From positions 62,001 through 126,000 of the forward strand of contig BAHV02000010.1 in the NCBI GenBank assembly GCA_000508965.1: a DNA stretch of 64,000 bases, given 5' to 3'. The translations under genes were made by a program, and so were the position numbers. Below the pieces are notes generated by a model that was not told where the DNA came from, did not search any database, and saw nothing but the letters and a program-made list of their open reading frames with translations. The DNA comes from Dielma sp000508965. GTDB taxonomy: Bacteria > Bacillota_I > Bacilli_A > Erysipelotrichales > Erysipelotrichaceae. Below, in pieces: positions 33,049 through 40,754 of the stretch (position 1 is its first letter; every line of letters starts with the position of its first letter).

Positions 33049-33079
33049 TTGACAACGCTTACATTTGTGTTATTATAAT
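33049..33079 (+). promoter_or_regulatory. Promoter of the PTS-sulfatase operon
   Basis: TTGACA 33049-33054; -10 either TATTAT 33071-33076 (16-bp spacer) or TATAAT 33074-33079 (19). Confidence 0.7.
33050..33063 (+). promoter_or_regulatory. Catabolite-responsive element (cre) over the -35 box
   Basis: TGACAACGCTTACA matches TGWNANCGNTNWCA at every defined position and covers the -35, so CcpA would repress. Confidence 0.75.
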
Positions 33080-33083
33080 ATTG

Positions 33084-33095
33084 TGAAACGTTTCA
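33084..33095. promoter_or_regulatory. Downstream LacI-type operator
   Basis: Palindrome TGAAACGTTTCA just after the start point. Its centre is 56 bp from the centre of the upstream operator, allowing looping. Confidence 0.8.
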
Positions 33096-33117
33096 ACTAA
33101 TCGAGAGGGGGTATTGA

Positions 33118-34578
33118 ATGAAAGCAGTACTTGTCATGTTTGATACATTATCCAGGCGTTATTTGTCTACCTATGGCAATGACTGGGTTTTGACACCTAA
33201 TTTTAAAAGACTTGAAGAGCATTGTGTGGTTTTTGATCAATTTTATTGCGGTTCACTGCCATGCATGCCGGCCCGCCGTGAGCTGCATACCGGACGATAC
33301 AATTTTCTGCATCGCGGCTGGGGTCCGATTGAACCCTTTGACGTATCTTCAATTGAATTAATGAAGGCAAAGGGAATCTATACGCATATCGTCACTGATC
33401 ATTCACATTATTGGGAAGATGGCGGCGCTACTTATCTGACTCGATACAGTTCCTGGGAGGGCTTTAGGGGGCAGGAAGGGGATCGCTGGATGCCGGTATT
33501 AAATAAGGATGAATTAAAGATTCCAAAGCTTGCGGCTGCATCGAAAGTATCAGATTCACTTTATCACAACTATGCGAATCGCCTTCAGCAAAGCAAAGAG
33601 GCTGAAATGTCCAGTGTGAAAACCATGGAGGCAGGCCTATCATTTTTAGATCAATTTCATGATCAGGATCATTGGTTTTTGCAGATTGAAAGCTTTGATC
33701 CGCATGAGCCATTTGTCGTACCGCAGCGTTTTCTTGATCAAGTGAAGGATACGTATAAAGGTGATTACTTTGATTGGCCGGCTTATAAGCAGGTCAGCGA
33801 AACTGAAGCGGAATGCGAGCATCTCGTGAAACGATATGCCGCGTTAATTGCTATGTGTGATGAATATTTAGGCAAGGTGCTTGATGCTTTTGACCGTTAT
33901 GATCTCTGGCAGGATACGATGCTGATAGTCAATACCGATCATGGCTTCTTGATGGGTGAGCATAACTGGTGGGGTAAAAACGTTCAGCCTCAGTATTTAG
34001 AAATTGCCCATCTGCCATTTTATCTGCATGTGCCGAAGCTTGCGCCTAAACGGTCGGACTTATTGGCGCAGACGATCGATATCGCGCCTACGCTGTTAGA
34101 TTATTTTGGCTGTGAAATCCCAGCGAGTATGCAGGGAAAATCGTTGATTAATGCCTTATCTTCGCATTGTGAAATCCGCGAGGCCGGTTTATATGGAACC
34201 TATGGCGGTCATGTCAATGTGATAACTAAAGATACCCTGTATATGCGTGCCGGCAATGAAGCGAACCAGCCGTTGTATATGTATACGCTGATGCCGACCA
34301 GTATGCGCGGATTTCTGCCGAAGCAATGTTTATCACACGCTGAATTGTATAAGGGATTTAAGTTTTTAAATGATCTGCCGGTGCTGAAGCTGCCGGGTGG
34401 TACTTTTGTGAATTCTTATGTTTATGGAAATCTGCTTTTTGATATTAAAAATGATTATAATCAATGTCATCCAATTAAAAACGAAGAGCTGGAACAGCAT
34501 ATGATTGCACTGCTTAAAAAAGGACTGGCAGAATCAGAAGCTGATGAAGCTCAATATATCCGTCTAGGATTAAAGTAA
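33118..34578 (+). CDS. Cytoplasmic sulfatase (type I, Cys-type)
   Basis: A 486-residue sulfatase. The formylglycine signature is C49-M-P-A-R53 followed by R-E-L-H-T-G-R. Asp9 in M-F-D-T is a metal ligand, and N-T-D-H-G-F and K-N-V-Q lie in the expected C-terminal metal/sulfate region. The Cys form can be matured by an anaerobic radical-SAM sulfatase-maturating enzyme, which is not in this window. No signal peptide is present, so it acts in the cytosol on imported sugar. It is the first gene of the operon; a purine-rich GAGAGGGGG precedes ATG 33118. Confidence 0.92.
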   Translation: MKAVLVMFDTLSRRYLSTYGNDWVLTPNFKRLEEHCVVFDQFYCGSLPCMPARRELHTGRYNFLHRGWGPIEPFDVSSIELMKAKGIYTHIVTDHSHYWEDGGATYLTRYSSWEGFRGQEGDRWMPVLNKDELKIPKLAAASKVSDSLYHNYANRLQQSKEAEMSSVKTMEAGLSFLDQFHDQDHWFLQIESFDPHEPFVVPQRFLDQVKDTYKGDYFDWPAYKQVSETEAECEHLVKRYAALIAMCDEYLGKVLDAFDRYDLWQDTMLIVNTDHGFLMGEHNWWGKNVQPQYLEIAHLPFYLHVPKLAPKRSDLLAQTIDIAPTLLDYFGCEIPASMQGKSLINALSSHCEIREAGLYGTYGGHVNVITKDTLYMRAGNEANQPLYMYTLMPTSMRGFLPKQCLSHAELYKGFKFLNDLPVLKLPGGTFVNSYVYGNLLFDIKNDYNQCHPIKNEELEQHMIALLKKGLAESEADEAQYIRLGLK

Positions 34579-34590
34579 AGGGAGAAATAT

Positions 34591-35850
34591 ATGAGTGACT
34601 TTCTAAATAATAAGGTTATACCTGCAGTTACAAAATTTGCACAGTTTAAGTTTGTCAGAGCGATGCAGGCAGCCGTAACAGCTGGTTTAGGTGCTACTGT
34701 TGTCGGTTCTATTTTCATGATTATGATGAATCCGCCGTTTCCTGCCGATGTCAGTAATGTCTTCATCGATGCGTGGCGGGCTTGGTCAGCGGCCAATGCT
34801 TCATGGCTTGGTTTAGGGTATCAGGTAACCCTTGAATTAGTCGGCTTATATGCGCTGATCGGTATGGCCGTCGTTGTTTCCAATATGAATGATGTCAGAC
34901 CGACCAACATGGTGGTGATCAGCTGCGCATCTTTTCTGATTCTTTCCGCTAATTTAGTTGAAGGCAATTTAGCCATTGGCTTTCTTGGCGCAAAGGGATT
35001 GGTTACGGCGCTGTTGGTAGGCTATTTTGTTGTGGAATTGAGCTGCTGGCTGATGAAGCATGGTTTTAAAATCAATCTTCCGGAAGCGGTGCCGCCTTTT
35101 GTCGCAGAGCCATTAAACGCGCTGATCGTAAATATTGTGGTCATTGCAGCCGTGGTTGCGGTGCGGTTAATTGTAGGGGCACTCAGCGGCGGTGCTTTAT
35201 TGCCGGCGGTCATTAACTCACTGTTTGCACCGTTGTTTGTTGCCAGTGATTCCTTAGTGGCAGTTGTATTATACTCGGTTATCGTGCGGCTGCTTTGGTT
35301 CTTCGGTCTGCATGGCGGCAATATTGCCGGTGCAGTTATGACGCCGATTTTATCTGTAACCCTAATTGAAAACGCGACGGCTTTTGTGAATAATGAAACG
35401 ATGCCGTATATCTTCACAACGATGTTTGTGCAGACATGGACGGTCATGGGTGTTTTAGCAATCGTTATCGCAATGATGATCGTCTGCAAATCAAAACAGC
35501 TGAAAGCTATTTCTAAAGTAGCCATTGCACCGGCATTATTTAATATTGGTGAGCCGATCACGTTCGGTCTGCCAATTGTTATGAATTTTAAAATTTTAGT
35601 ACCTTATCTGCTTTGTTTCGCCTTAGATGCAGCTGTCCCTTATCTGGCAACTTCAGCGGGTTTAATCAATCGTTCTTTCGTGAATATCCCATATACAGTA
35701 CCGGCTGTTTTCAAAGCCTTCTTAAGTACGATGGATATCCGGGCTGTCATTCTATATATCGTATTATTAGTCGTTAATGTGTTGATTTTTATTCCATGGC
35801 TTAAAAAATATGATCATGAACTGCTGGTGAATGAGGAGCAGTCCGCATAA
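34591..35850 (+). CDS. PTS transporter EIIC, lactose/cellobiose family
   Basis: A 419-residue membrane sugar channel with about ten helices. The motif F-N-I-G-E-P-I-T-F-G-L-P-I-V-M-N is the substrate-binding signature of the lactose/N,N-diacetylchitobiose EIIC class. The N-terminus (F-V-R-A-M-Q-A-A-V-T-A-G-L) is also typical. It works with the IIB (38575) and IIA (38879) subunits encoded downstream. It is unusual in being encoded between two sulfatase genes, which suggests that the transported sugar is sulfated. Spacing from the first sulfatase gene is 12 bases. Confidence 0.93.
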   Translation: MSDFLNNKVIPAVTKFAQFKFVRAMQAAVTAGLGATVVGSIFMIMMNPPFPADVSNVFIDAWRAWSAANASWLGLGYQVTLELVGLYALIGMAVVVSNMNDVRPTNMVVISCASFLILSANLVEGNLAIGFLGAKGLVTALLVGYFVVELSCWLMKHGFKINLPEAVPPFVAEPLNALIVNIVVIAAVVAVRLIVGALSGGALLPAVINSLFAPLFVASDSLVAVVLYSVIVRLLWFFGLHGGNIAGAVMTPILSVTLIENATAFVNNETMPYIFTTMFVQTWTVMGVLAIVIAMMIVCKSKQLKAISKVAIAPALFNIGEPITFGLPIVMNFKILVPYLLCFALDAAVPYLATSAGLINRSFVNIPYTVPAVFKAFLSTMDIRAVILYIVLLVVNVLIFIPWLKKYDHELLVNEEQSA

Positions 35851-35877
35851 ATTAAAAATCTGATAAGGAGGATGCTT

Positions 35878-36336
35878 ATGAGCTGGATGATACTCTTGAT
35901 ACTAAAAGGCGCAATAATCTATTTGTTGTTTCATTTTATCCGCAATCTGTCACACAACCGCAAGAAGGAGCCGACACTGCGTTTCAGTGCTGATTTTATC
36001 AGCATGATTGAGCTTGGCAGCGCAGGAGCGATTACGGCAGCGTGCTTGCTTTCTTCACTAAAGGCAGGCAGTATCTTTATTATCCTGATTGCTTTGCTTG
36101 ATACAATTGTACTTTATTTTGAAAGTAAACGGGTAATTCTGATTGGTGAGCAGGCGATTCAAATCAGAGACGAATTGGTGCCGATAGCCGATATCGTCCG
36201 TGTTGAAACCAGTTTGTGGACTCTGCATGTGCATACGGTAAATAAGACTTTCAAGGTAATGAATCCGCTTGTGACTTCCTGGCAGTTTCAGGAATGTGTT
36301 TATAATAAATTAAAGCCGGTACGGGGGAAATGCTGA
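35878..36336 (+). CDS. Unknown small membrane protein in the sulfatase operon
   Basis: A 152-residue protein I do not recognise. There is one N-terminal helix (about 4-22), a short basic loop, then two further helices (about 45-80). A C-terminal soluble about 70 residues has a beta-rich, PH-like pattern (V-I-L-I-G-E-Q-A-I-Q-I-R-D-E-L-V-P-I). ATG 35878 is 6 bases after AAGGAGG; the ATG at 35872 is too close. The stop overlaps the next sulfatase start (TGATG). Position suggests an accessory to the transporter, but there is no direct evidence. Confidence 0.6.
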   Translation: MSWMILLILKGAIIYLLFHFIRNLSHNRKKEPTLRFSADFISMIELGSAGAITAACLLSSLKAGSIFIILIALLDTIVLYFESKRVILIGEQAIQIRDELVPIADIVRVETSLWTLHVHTVNKTFKVMNPLVTSWQFQECVYNKLKPVRGKC

Positions 36337-37763
36337 TGAAAAATATTGTGATGATTTATTGCGATGAGCTGCGCTGTGATGCATTAAGCTGTTACGGCAA
36401 TCCTTATGGCATTAAGACGGAAAACATTGATGAATTGGCAGCCCATGGCGTCATGTTTGATGAATGCTACTGCGCCTCTCCGGTCTGTGTGCCTTCCCGT
36501 TATTCAACATTAACCAGCTTGCCGCCAACGCAAACAGGTGTTTATCATAATGAGGCGGCAATGCCTTCCTTTAAACTGGATCATGAGTCCATCACATTTC
36601 CTCAGGTTTTAAAGGACGGAGGCTATTGCACAGCCAGTTTTGGCAAGACACATATCCCCGCGGTGCAGACACCTATTTTTGATGTGAATGATGATATGGG
36701 CGGTGAAATGAATCTGGGAATCAATATTAAGAAAGAAGCAAGTCAGATTATGAAGCTTCCGGGTCAGTTTCAGTCAGTTTTAGCGGCTGATTATCCAGCT
36801 GATAAAAAATTTTGGCCGGAGCAGGTGACTGATCACGGTATCGAGTGGATGCTTAACCAGCGTCAGCCTTTCTTTGTCCGTTTCAGTTATCTGCAGCCGC
36901 ATACACCCATTGTGGTGCCTAAAAAGTATGTGGAACGATTAGAAGGCATCGATTTTGATGATTCACTGACGGTTTATTCAACCAGCGAATTTGAAAAGCG
37001 TTTTGGTGAGATCTGCGATATAAAACAGATGAGTGCCGCTGATGTCAAACGGATGCGCAAGTATTATTATGCGATGGTACTGTGGATTGATGAACAGGCC
37101 GGCCGAATTATGCAGGCGTTAAAGGATCATCATCTAATGGATGATACGATTTTAGTATTTACCGCAGATCATGGTGCTAACCGTGGTGAAAACGGTGCCT
37201 TGGCGAAGCAGACATTTCAGCCTTCCTGTCATCGGATTCCGTTGCTGATCAGCAATAATAATTGCAAAGAACGCCGTCATGATATATGCAGTAATCTTGA
37301 TCTGGGTCCTACCCTTTTGGCGATGAATGATATTGCGGTTCCTAAGTCTTTTATGGGAGTCAATCTCTTTGAAAAGACACAGGAAGAAGTTTATTCAATT
37401 ATCGGTTACGGCAAACGATCCAGCAAAGCATTCCCAAATAAAAATCAGGGGACATGGGCAGTGAACCATGGCTGGCCGCAGCGTGTCTGCATCCGTACCT
37501 CCCGTTATCGGCTGGACATGAACAGTATGATAGATGGTGAATGGGTCAGTGAAGCGGATGAGGATATCTGTTTCATTGATCGCCTTAAAGATCCTACGGA
37601 ACAGGTCAACCGAGTCAATGATCCTGAATATCAGCCAATCATTTGTGAATTAACGGAAAAACTGAGAGTATACAGTCGTTCACAGAAACTGGTTGATGAT
37701 GCCATGGTTGAAATGAATCCGGAGAAAATAAAAGCTTATAAACAAGCGGGGCAGACACTATGA
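36336..37763 (+). CDS. Second cytoplasmic sulfatase (type I, Cys-type)
   Basis: A 475-residue sulfatase. The signature is C51-V-P-S-R55 in S-P-V-C-V-P-S-R-Y-S-T-L-T. N-terminal C-D-E-L-R-C-D-A-L replaces the more usual D-D or D-Q metal pair but keeps acidic ligands. T-A-D-H-G-A-N-R-G-E supplies the other metal ligands. No signal peptide. It differs clearly in sequence from the first sulfatase, so the two probably remove sulfates at different positions or from different residues. ATG 36336 was chosen over 36330 for spacing from GGGGGAAA. It overlaps the next gene by 4 bases. Confidence 0.92.
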   Translation: MKNIVMIYCDELRCDALSCYGNPYGIKTENIDELAAHGVMFDECYCASPVCVPSRYSTLTSLPPTQTGVYHNEAAMPSFKLDHESITFPQVLKDGGYCTASFGKTHIPAVQTPIFDVNDDMGGEMNLGINIKKEASQIMKLPGQFQSVLAADYPADKKFWPEQVTDHGIEWMLNQRQPFFVRFSYLQPHTPIVVPKKYVERLEGIDFDDSLTVYSTSEFEKRFGEICDIKQMSAADVKRMRKYYYAMVLWIDEQAGRIMQALKDHHLMDDTILVFTADHGANRGENGALAKQTFQPSCHRIPLLISNNNCKERRHDICSNLDLGPTLLAMNDIAVPKSFMGVNLFEKTQEEVYSIIGYGKRSSKAFPNKNQGTWAVNHGWPQRVCIRTSRYRLDMNSMIDGEWVSEADEDICFIDRLKDPTEQVNRVNDPEYQPIICELTEKLRVYSRSQKLVDDAMVEMNPEKIKAYKQAGQTL

Positions 37764-38578
37764 CAACGATGAATGTTCAAAGTGAGCTGGGCATGATGAC
37801 AATGGAAATGCTTAAACCTGATGACGGGTCTGCGGGTGATTTACGGACTTGTATTATCTTTTTCTTCGGCGGTGGTTTTGTAAAGCGTAACCTGAAGCAT
37901 TTTCAGCGGCAAGCTGAATATTTCAGAAGTCTGGGTGTAATTTGTATTCTTGCCGATTATCATTTGGCATCCGAAGGTGATGGCTTGTCTGCCTGTTTTG
38001 CCGATGCGCAGGCAGTGATGAATGAGGTGTATGAGAAGGCTGAACAATTAGGCATTGACCGGCATAAAATCGTTGTCTGCGGCGGTTCAGCCGGCGGTAC
38101 GTTAGCGTGCTGGTGTTCATTGAATTCATCCATCCCCTGTGCTCAGGTATTGTTTAATCCGGTCTTATTTTTTGGTGAGAAAAACATCAAGAAGATTACT
38201 CCTAAAAAAATCATGGTTCAGATCAACGAAGAAACGGCTGAGTTAAATAAGATTCAAACTTATAATCAGGCATGGGGTGAAGAATTCAAGCTATATCCGC
38301 AGCATTTTTCAGCGTATCATAAGCTGGATCATGCCGCTATTCCACCAACGCTGATTCTGCAGGGCAGCAATGATCCCATCGCTTACTTTGGTGTGATTCT
38401 GTTTCATCAGAAAGCGTTAGAATTAGGCAATGATTGTCATTTAGTGCTGTATCAGGGTGAAGGACATGGCTTTTTTAATTATGACAGAATCGATCATAAA
38501 TTCTGTTACGAGGATACATTGAAACAGATGGAAGTATTTTTAAGAGAAAGAAACTTAATTCAGAGGACAATAAAATGA
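37760..38578 (+). CDS. Alpha/beta hydrolase, probable carbohydrate (acetyl) esterase
   Basis: A 272-residue cytosolic esterase-like protein. The oxyanion motif reads F-F-G-G-G-F (equivalent to H-G-G-G-F of hormone-sensitive-lipase types), the nucleophile lies in G-G-S-A-G-G, and the Asp in G-S-N-D-P-I and His in G-E-G-H-G-F complete the triad. It overlaps the sulfatase before it and the IIB gene after it by 4 bases each (ATGA junctions). In this operon it most likely removes acyl groups (for example O-acetyl) from the imported sulfated sugar. The substrate is inferred from context only. Confidence 0.82.
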   Translation: MTTMNVQSELGMMTMEMLKPDDGSAGDLRTCIIFFFGGGFVKRNLKHFQRQAEYFRSLGVICILADYHLASEGDGLSACFADAQAVMNEVYEKAEQLGIDRHKIVVCGGSAGGTLACWCSLNSSIPCAQVLFNPVLFFGEKNIKKITPKKIMVQINEETAELNKIQTYNQAWGEEFKLYPQHFSAYHKLDHAAIPPTLILQGSNDPIAYFGVILFHQKALELGNDCHLVLYQGEGHGFFNYDRIDHKFCYEDTLKQMEVFLRERNLIQRTIK

Positions 38579-38877
38579 GAAAAATTGTATTATTATGCGC
38601 GGCCGGTATGAGTACCAGCATGCTGGTGACAAAAATGAAAAAATATGCCGAAAGTGAAGGGTATGACTGTGAGATCGGTGCTCATGCCGTATCGGAAGCA
38701 AAGCTTTACGGCGCCGAGGCTGACATTGTTTTACTGGGGCCGCAGGTTCGTTTTAATCTGGCGAAGGTAAAGGAACAGTGTCCTAACTGTCCGGTGGAAG
38801 CTATTGATATGGCTGCTTATGGCGCGATGGACGGTGCTAAGGTGATTCGTCGGGTCAAAGAAGTGCTGGGTGATTGA
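38575..38877 (+). CDS. PTS EIIB, lactose/cellobiose family
   Basis: A 100-residue cytosolic phosphocarrier. Phospho-Cys8 lies in L-L-C-A-A-G-M-S-T-S, the standard P-loop of this class. It accepts phosphate from the IIA protein and passes it to the sugar at the EIIC encoded at 34591. It is coupled to the esterase gene by a 4-base overlap. Confidence 0.95.
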   Translation: MRKIVLLCAAGMSTSMLVTKMKKYAESEGYDCEIGAHAVSEAKLYGAEADIVLLGPQVRFNLAKVKEQCPNCPVEAIDMAAYGAMDGAKVIRRVKEVLGD

Positions 38878-38878
38878 A

Positions 38879-39196
38879 ATGGAAGGCATTGAATTAATCA
38901 GTTTTCAGATTATCAGCGCGGTAGGCACTGCCCGCTCGATGTATATTGAAGCCATTCAGGCCGCCAAGGCAGATCATTTTGATGCGGCTGAAAAGCTGTT
39001 GGAAGAAGGACAGGAGCTTTTTGTTCAGGGACATCACGCGCATGCTCAGCTGATTCAAAACGAGGCGAACGGTGAAAAAACTGAATTTGCTTTATTGCTG
39101 ATGCATGCTGAGGATCAGTTGATGAGTGCGGAAGCTTTTGGCATCTTAGCTCAAGAATTTGTCGATGTATATAAGAAAATGAAGGAGAACGTGTAA
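38879..39196 (+). CDS. PTS EIIA, lactose/cellobiose family
   Basis: A 105-residue helical trimeric phosphocarrier. The active histidine is His76 in L-L-L-M-H-A-E-D-Q-L-M, matching the H-A-Q-D-H-L-M block around LacA His78, and the aspartate two residues later is the usual metal ligand. H-H-A-H-A-Q-L-I-Q (52-60) is the other conserved block. ATG 38879 lies one base after the IIB stop; a GTG at 38870 lies within that gene. It receives phosphate from HPr. Confidence 0.94.
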   Translation: MEGIELISFQIISAVGTARSMYIEAIQAAKADHFDAAEKLLEEGQELFVQGHHAHAQLIQNEANGEKTEFALLLMHAEDQLMSAEAFGILAQEFVDVYKKMKENV

Positions 39197-39197
39197 A

Positions 39198-40610
39198 ATG
39201 AGCCGATTACCGGAAAATTTTTTATGGGGCGGTGCTGTAGCCGCCAATCAGCTTGAAGGTGCATGGAATGTTGATGGCAAGGGAATCAGTACAGCTGACT
39301 GCATGAGTGCCGGTGCTGTGGATAAGGAAAGAATCTACACCGATGGTATTCAGGAGGGCGTTTACTATCCGAATCATGAGGGCATTGATTTCTATCATCA
39401 TTATCAAGAAGATATCGCGATGTTTGCGGAAATGGGCTTCAAATGCTTCAGAACATCGATTGCCTGGACGCGCATCTTTCCGCAAGGGGATGAAAAAGAA
39501 CCGAATGAGCTGGGACTGCAGTTCTATGACCGGGTTTTTGATGAATGTCTGAAATACGGGATTGAACCGGTAGTCACAATCAGCCATTACGAAACACCCT
39601 ATGGCTTGGTGAAGAAATACGGCTCTTGGCGCAGCCGTTCAATGATTGATTTCTATATGCGTTTCTGTGAAGTGATTTTTAATCGTTATAAAGATAAAGT
39701 AAAATATTGGATGACCTTTAATGAAATTAACTGCATCTCTTTGCATCCTGCGATACCGGCGGGTATTCGTATCGGCAGTGATGAAAACTTCCATCAAGTG
39801 ACGCTGCAGGCTGCTCATCATATGCTTGTGGCTTCGGCAAAAGCAGTCCGATTGGGACATGCAATCAATCCGAAGTTTAAAATCGGCATGATGATGCTTT
39901 ATCCGCAGATTTATGCGGAAACATGCAATCCGCTTGACGCGCTGAAACAAATGCAGGCAATGGATATGCAGTATTATTACAGCGATGTTCAGGTCCGTGG
40001 GTTTTATAGCTCAAAGGCAAAGAAGATGCAGAAGGCATTGGGGGTTGAATTAGCCGCTGAGCCTGAAGATGATGCGATCTTTCGTGAGGGCAAGGTTGAT
40101 TATATCGGCTTCAGTTATTATATGAGTATGGTCGCGTCGGCGGATTTGAATAAACAAGTCAGCGGCGGCAATATGCTGAAAGGAATTAAAAATCCATATC
40201 TGAAAGCTAGTGAATGGGGCTGGCAGATCGATCCTGTTGGCCTGCGGTTAACCTTAAACAATCTCTATGACCGTTATCAGCTGCCATTGTTCATTGTGGA
40301 AAATGGCTTGGGCGCGGTGGATCAAATTGATGCTGACGGTTCTATCTGCGATGATTACCGTATTGAATATTTAGGTGAGCATATCAAAGAAATGATAAAA
40401 GCTGTTGATGAAGACGGTGTTGAGCTGATGGGTTATACGCCTTGGGGCTGTATCGACTTAATTTCTGCCGGCACAGGTGAAATGAAAAAGCGTTATGGTT
40501 TTATCTATGTTGACCGTGATGATGAAGGGCATGGCACTCTGGCACGCTCAAAGAAAAAGAGCTTTGAGTGGTATAAGCAGGTGATTGCTTCGAATGGTGA
40601 GAAGCTGTAA
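39198..40610 (+). CDS. GH1 family 6-phospho-beta-glycosidase
   Basis: A 470-residue cytosolic glycosidase. The N-terminus F-L-W-G-G-A-V-A-A-N-Q-L-E-G-A and the acid/base Glu (about 175) in T-F-N-E-I-N-C are typical of 6-phospho-beta-glucosidases. The nucleophile Glu (about 367) is in F-I-V-E-N-G-L-G. It would split the phosphorylated beta-disaccharide delivered by the PTS after desulfation and deacylation. Beta-gluco versus beta-galacto preference cannot be decided here. It is the last gene of the operon, 1 base after the IIA stop, followed by a terminator. Confidence 0.93.
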   Translation: MSRLPENFLWGGAVAANQLEGAWNVDGKGISTADCMSAGAVDKERIYTDGIQEGVYYPNHEGIDFYHHYQEDIAMFAEMGFKCFRTSIAWTRIFPQGDEKEPNELGLQFYDRVFDECLKYGIEPVVTISHYETPYGLVKKYGSWRSRSMIDFYMRFCEVIFNRYKDKVKYWMTFNEINCISLHPAIPAGIRIGSDENFHQVTLQAAHHMLVASAKAVRLGHAINPKFKIGMMMLYPQIYAETCNPLDALKQMQAMDMQYYYSDVQVRGFYSSKAKKMQKALGVELAAEPEDDAIFREGKVDYIGFSYYMSMVASADLNKQVSGGNMLKGIKNPYLKASEWGWQIDPVGLRLTLNNLYDRYQLPLFIVENGLGAVDQIDADGSICDDYRIEYLGEHIKEMIKAVDEDGVELMGYTPWGCIDLISAGTGEMKKRYGFIYVDRDDEGHGTLARSKKKSFEWYKQVIASNGEKL

Positions 40611-40614
40611 AATG

Positions 40615-40643
40615 AAAAGCGTTGATTTACATCACGCTTTTTT
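40615..40643 (+). terminator. Terminator of the PTS-sulfatase operon
   Basis: GCGTTGAT-TTAC-ATCACGC (one bulge) extended by AAAA/TTTT pairs, then six T. Confidence 0.75.
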
Positions 40644-40754
40644 CATTATGAAGCAACAGCATTACTTGTGCTTTTTAGATAAATCTTTTGAAATTCTTAA
40701 CATTTTCAAGCTATAAAATGGTCTATAATAAAAATAGAAAGCGCGGGGATTTGA

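Noticed and set aside
33084..33095. TGAAACGTTTCA as a cre site
   Set aside because: Only five bases precede the central CG, so it does not fit TGWNANCGNTNWCA. It is read as a local LacI operator; the true cre is at 33050-33063.
36336..36500. Sulfatase 2 as a phosphonate hydrolase or phosphodiesterase
   Set aside because: The alkaline-phosphatase superfamily has such members, but the C-x-P-S-R formylglycine motif followed by T-L-T fits sulfatases best. The possibility remains and would need an assay.
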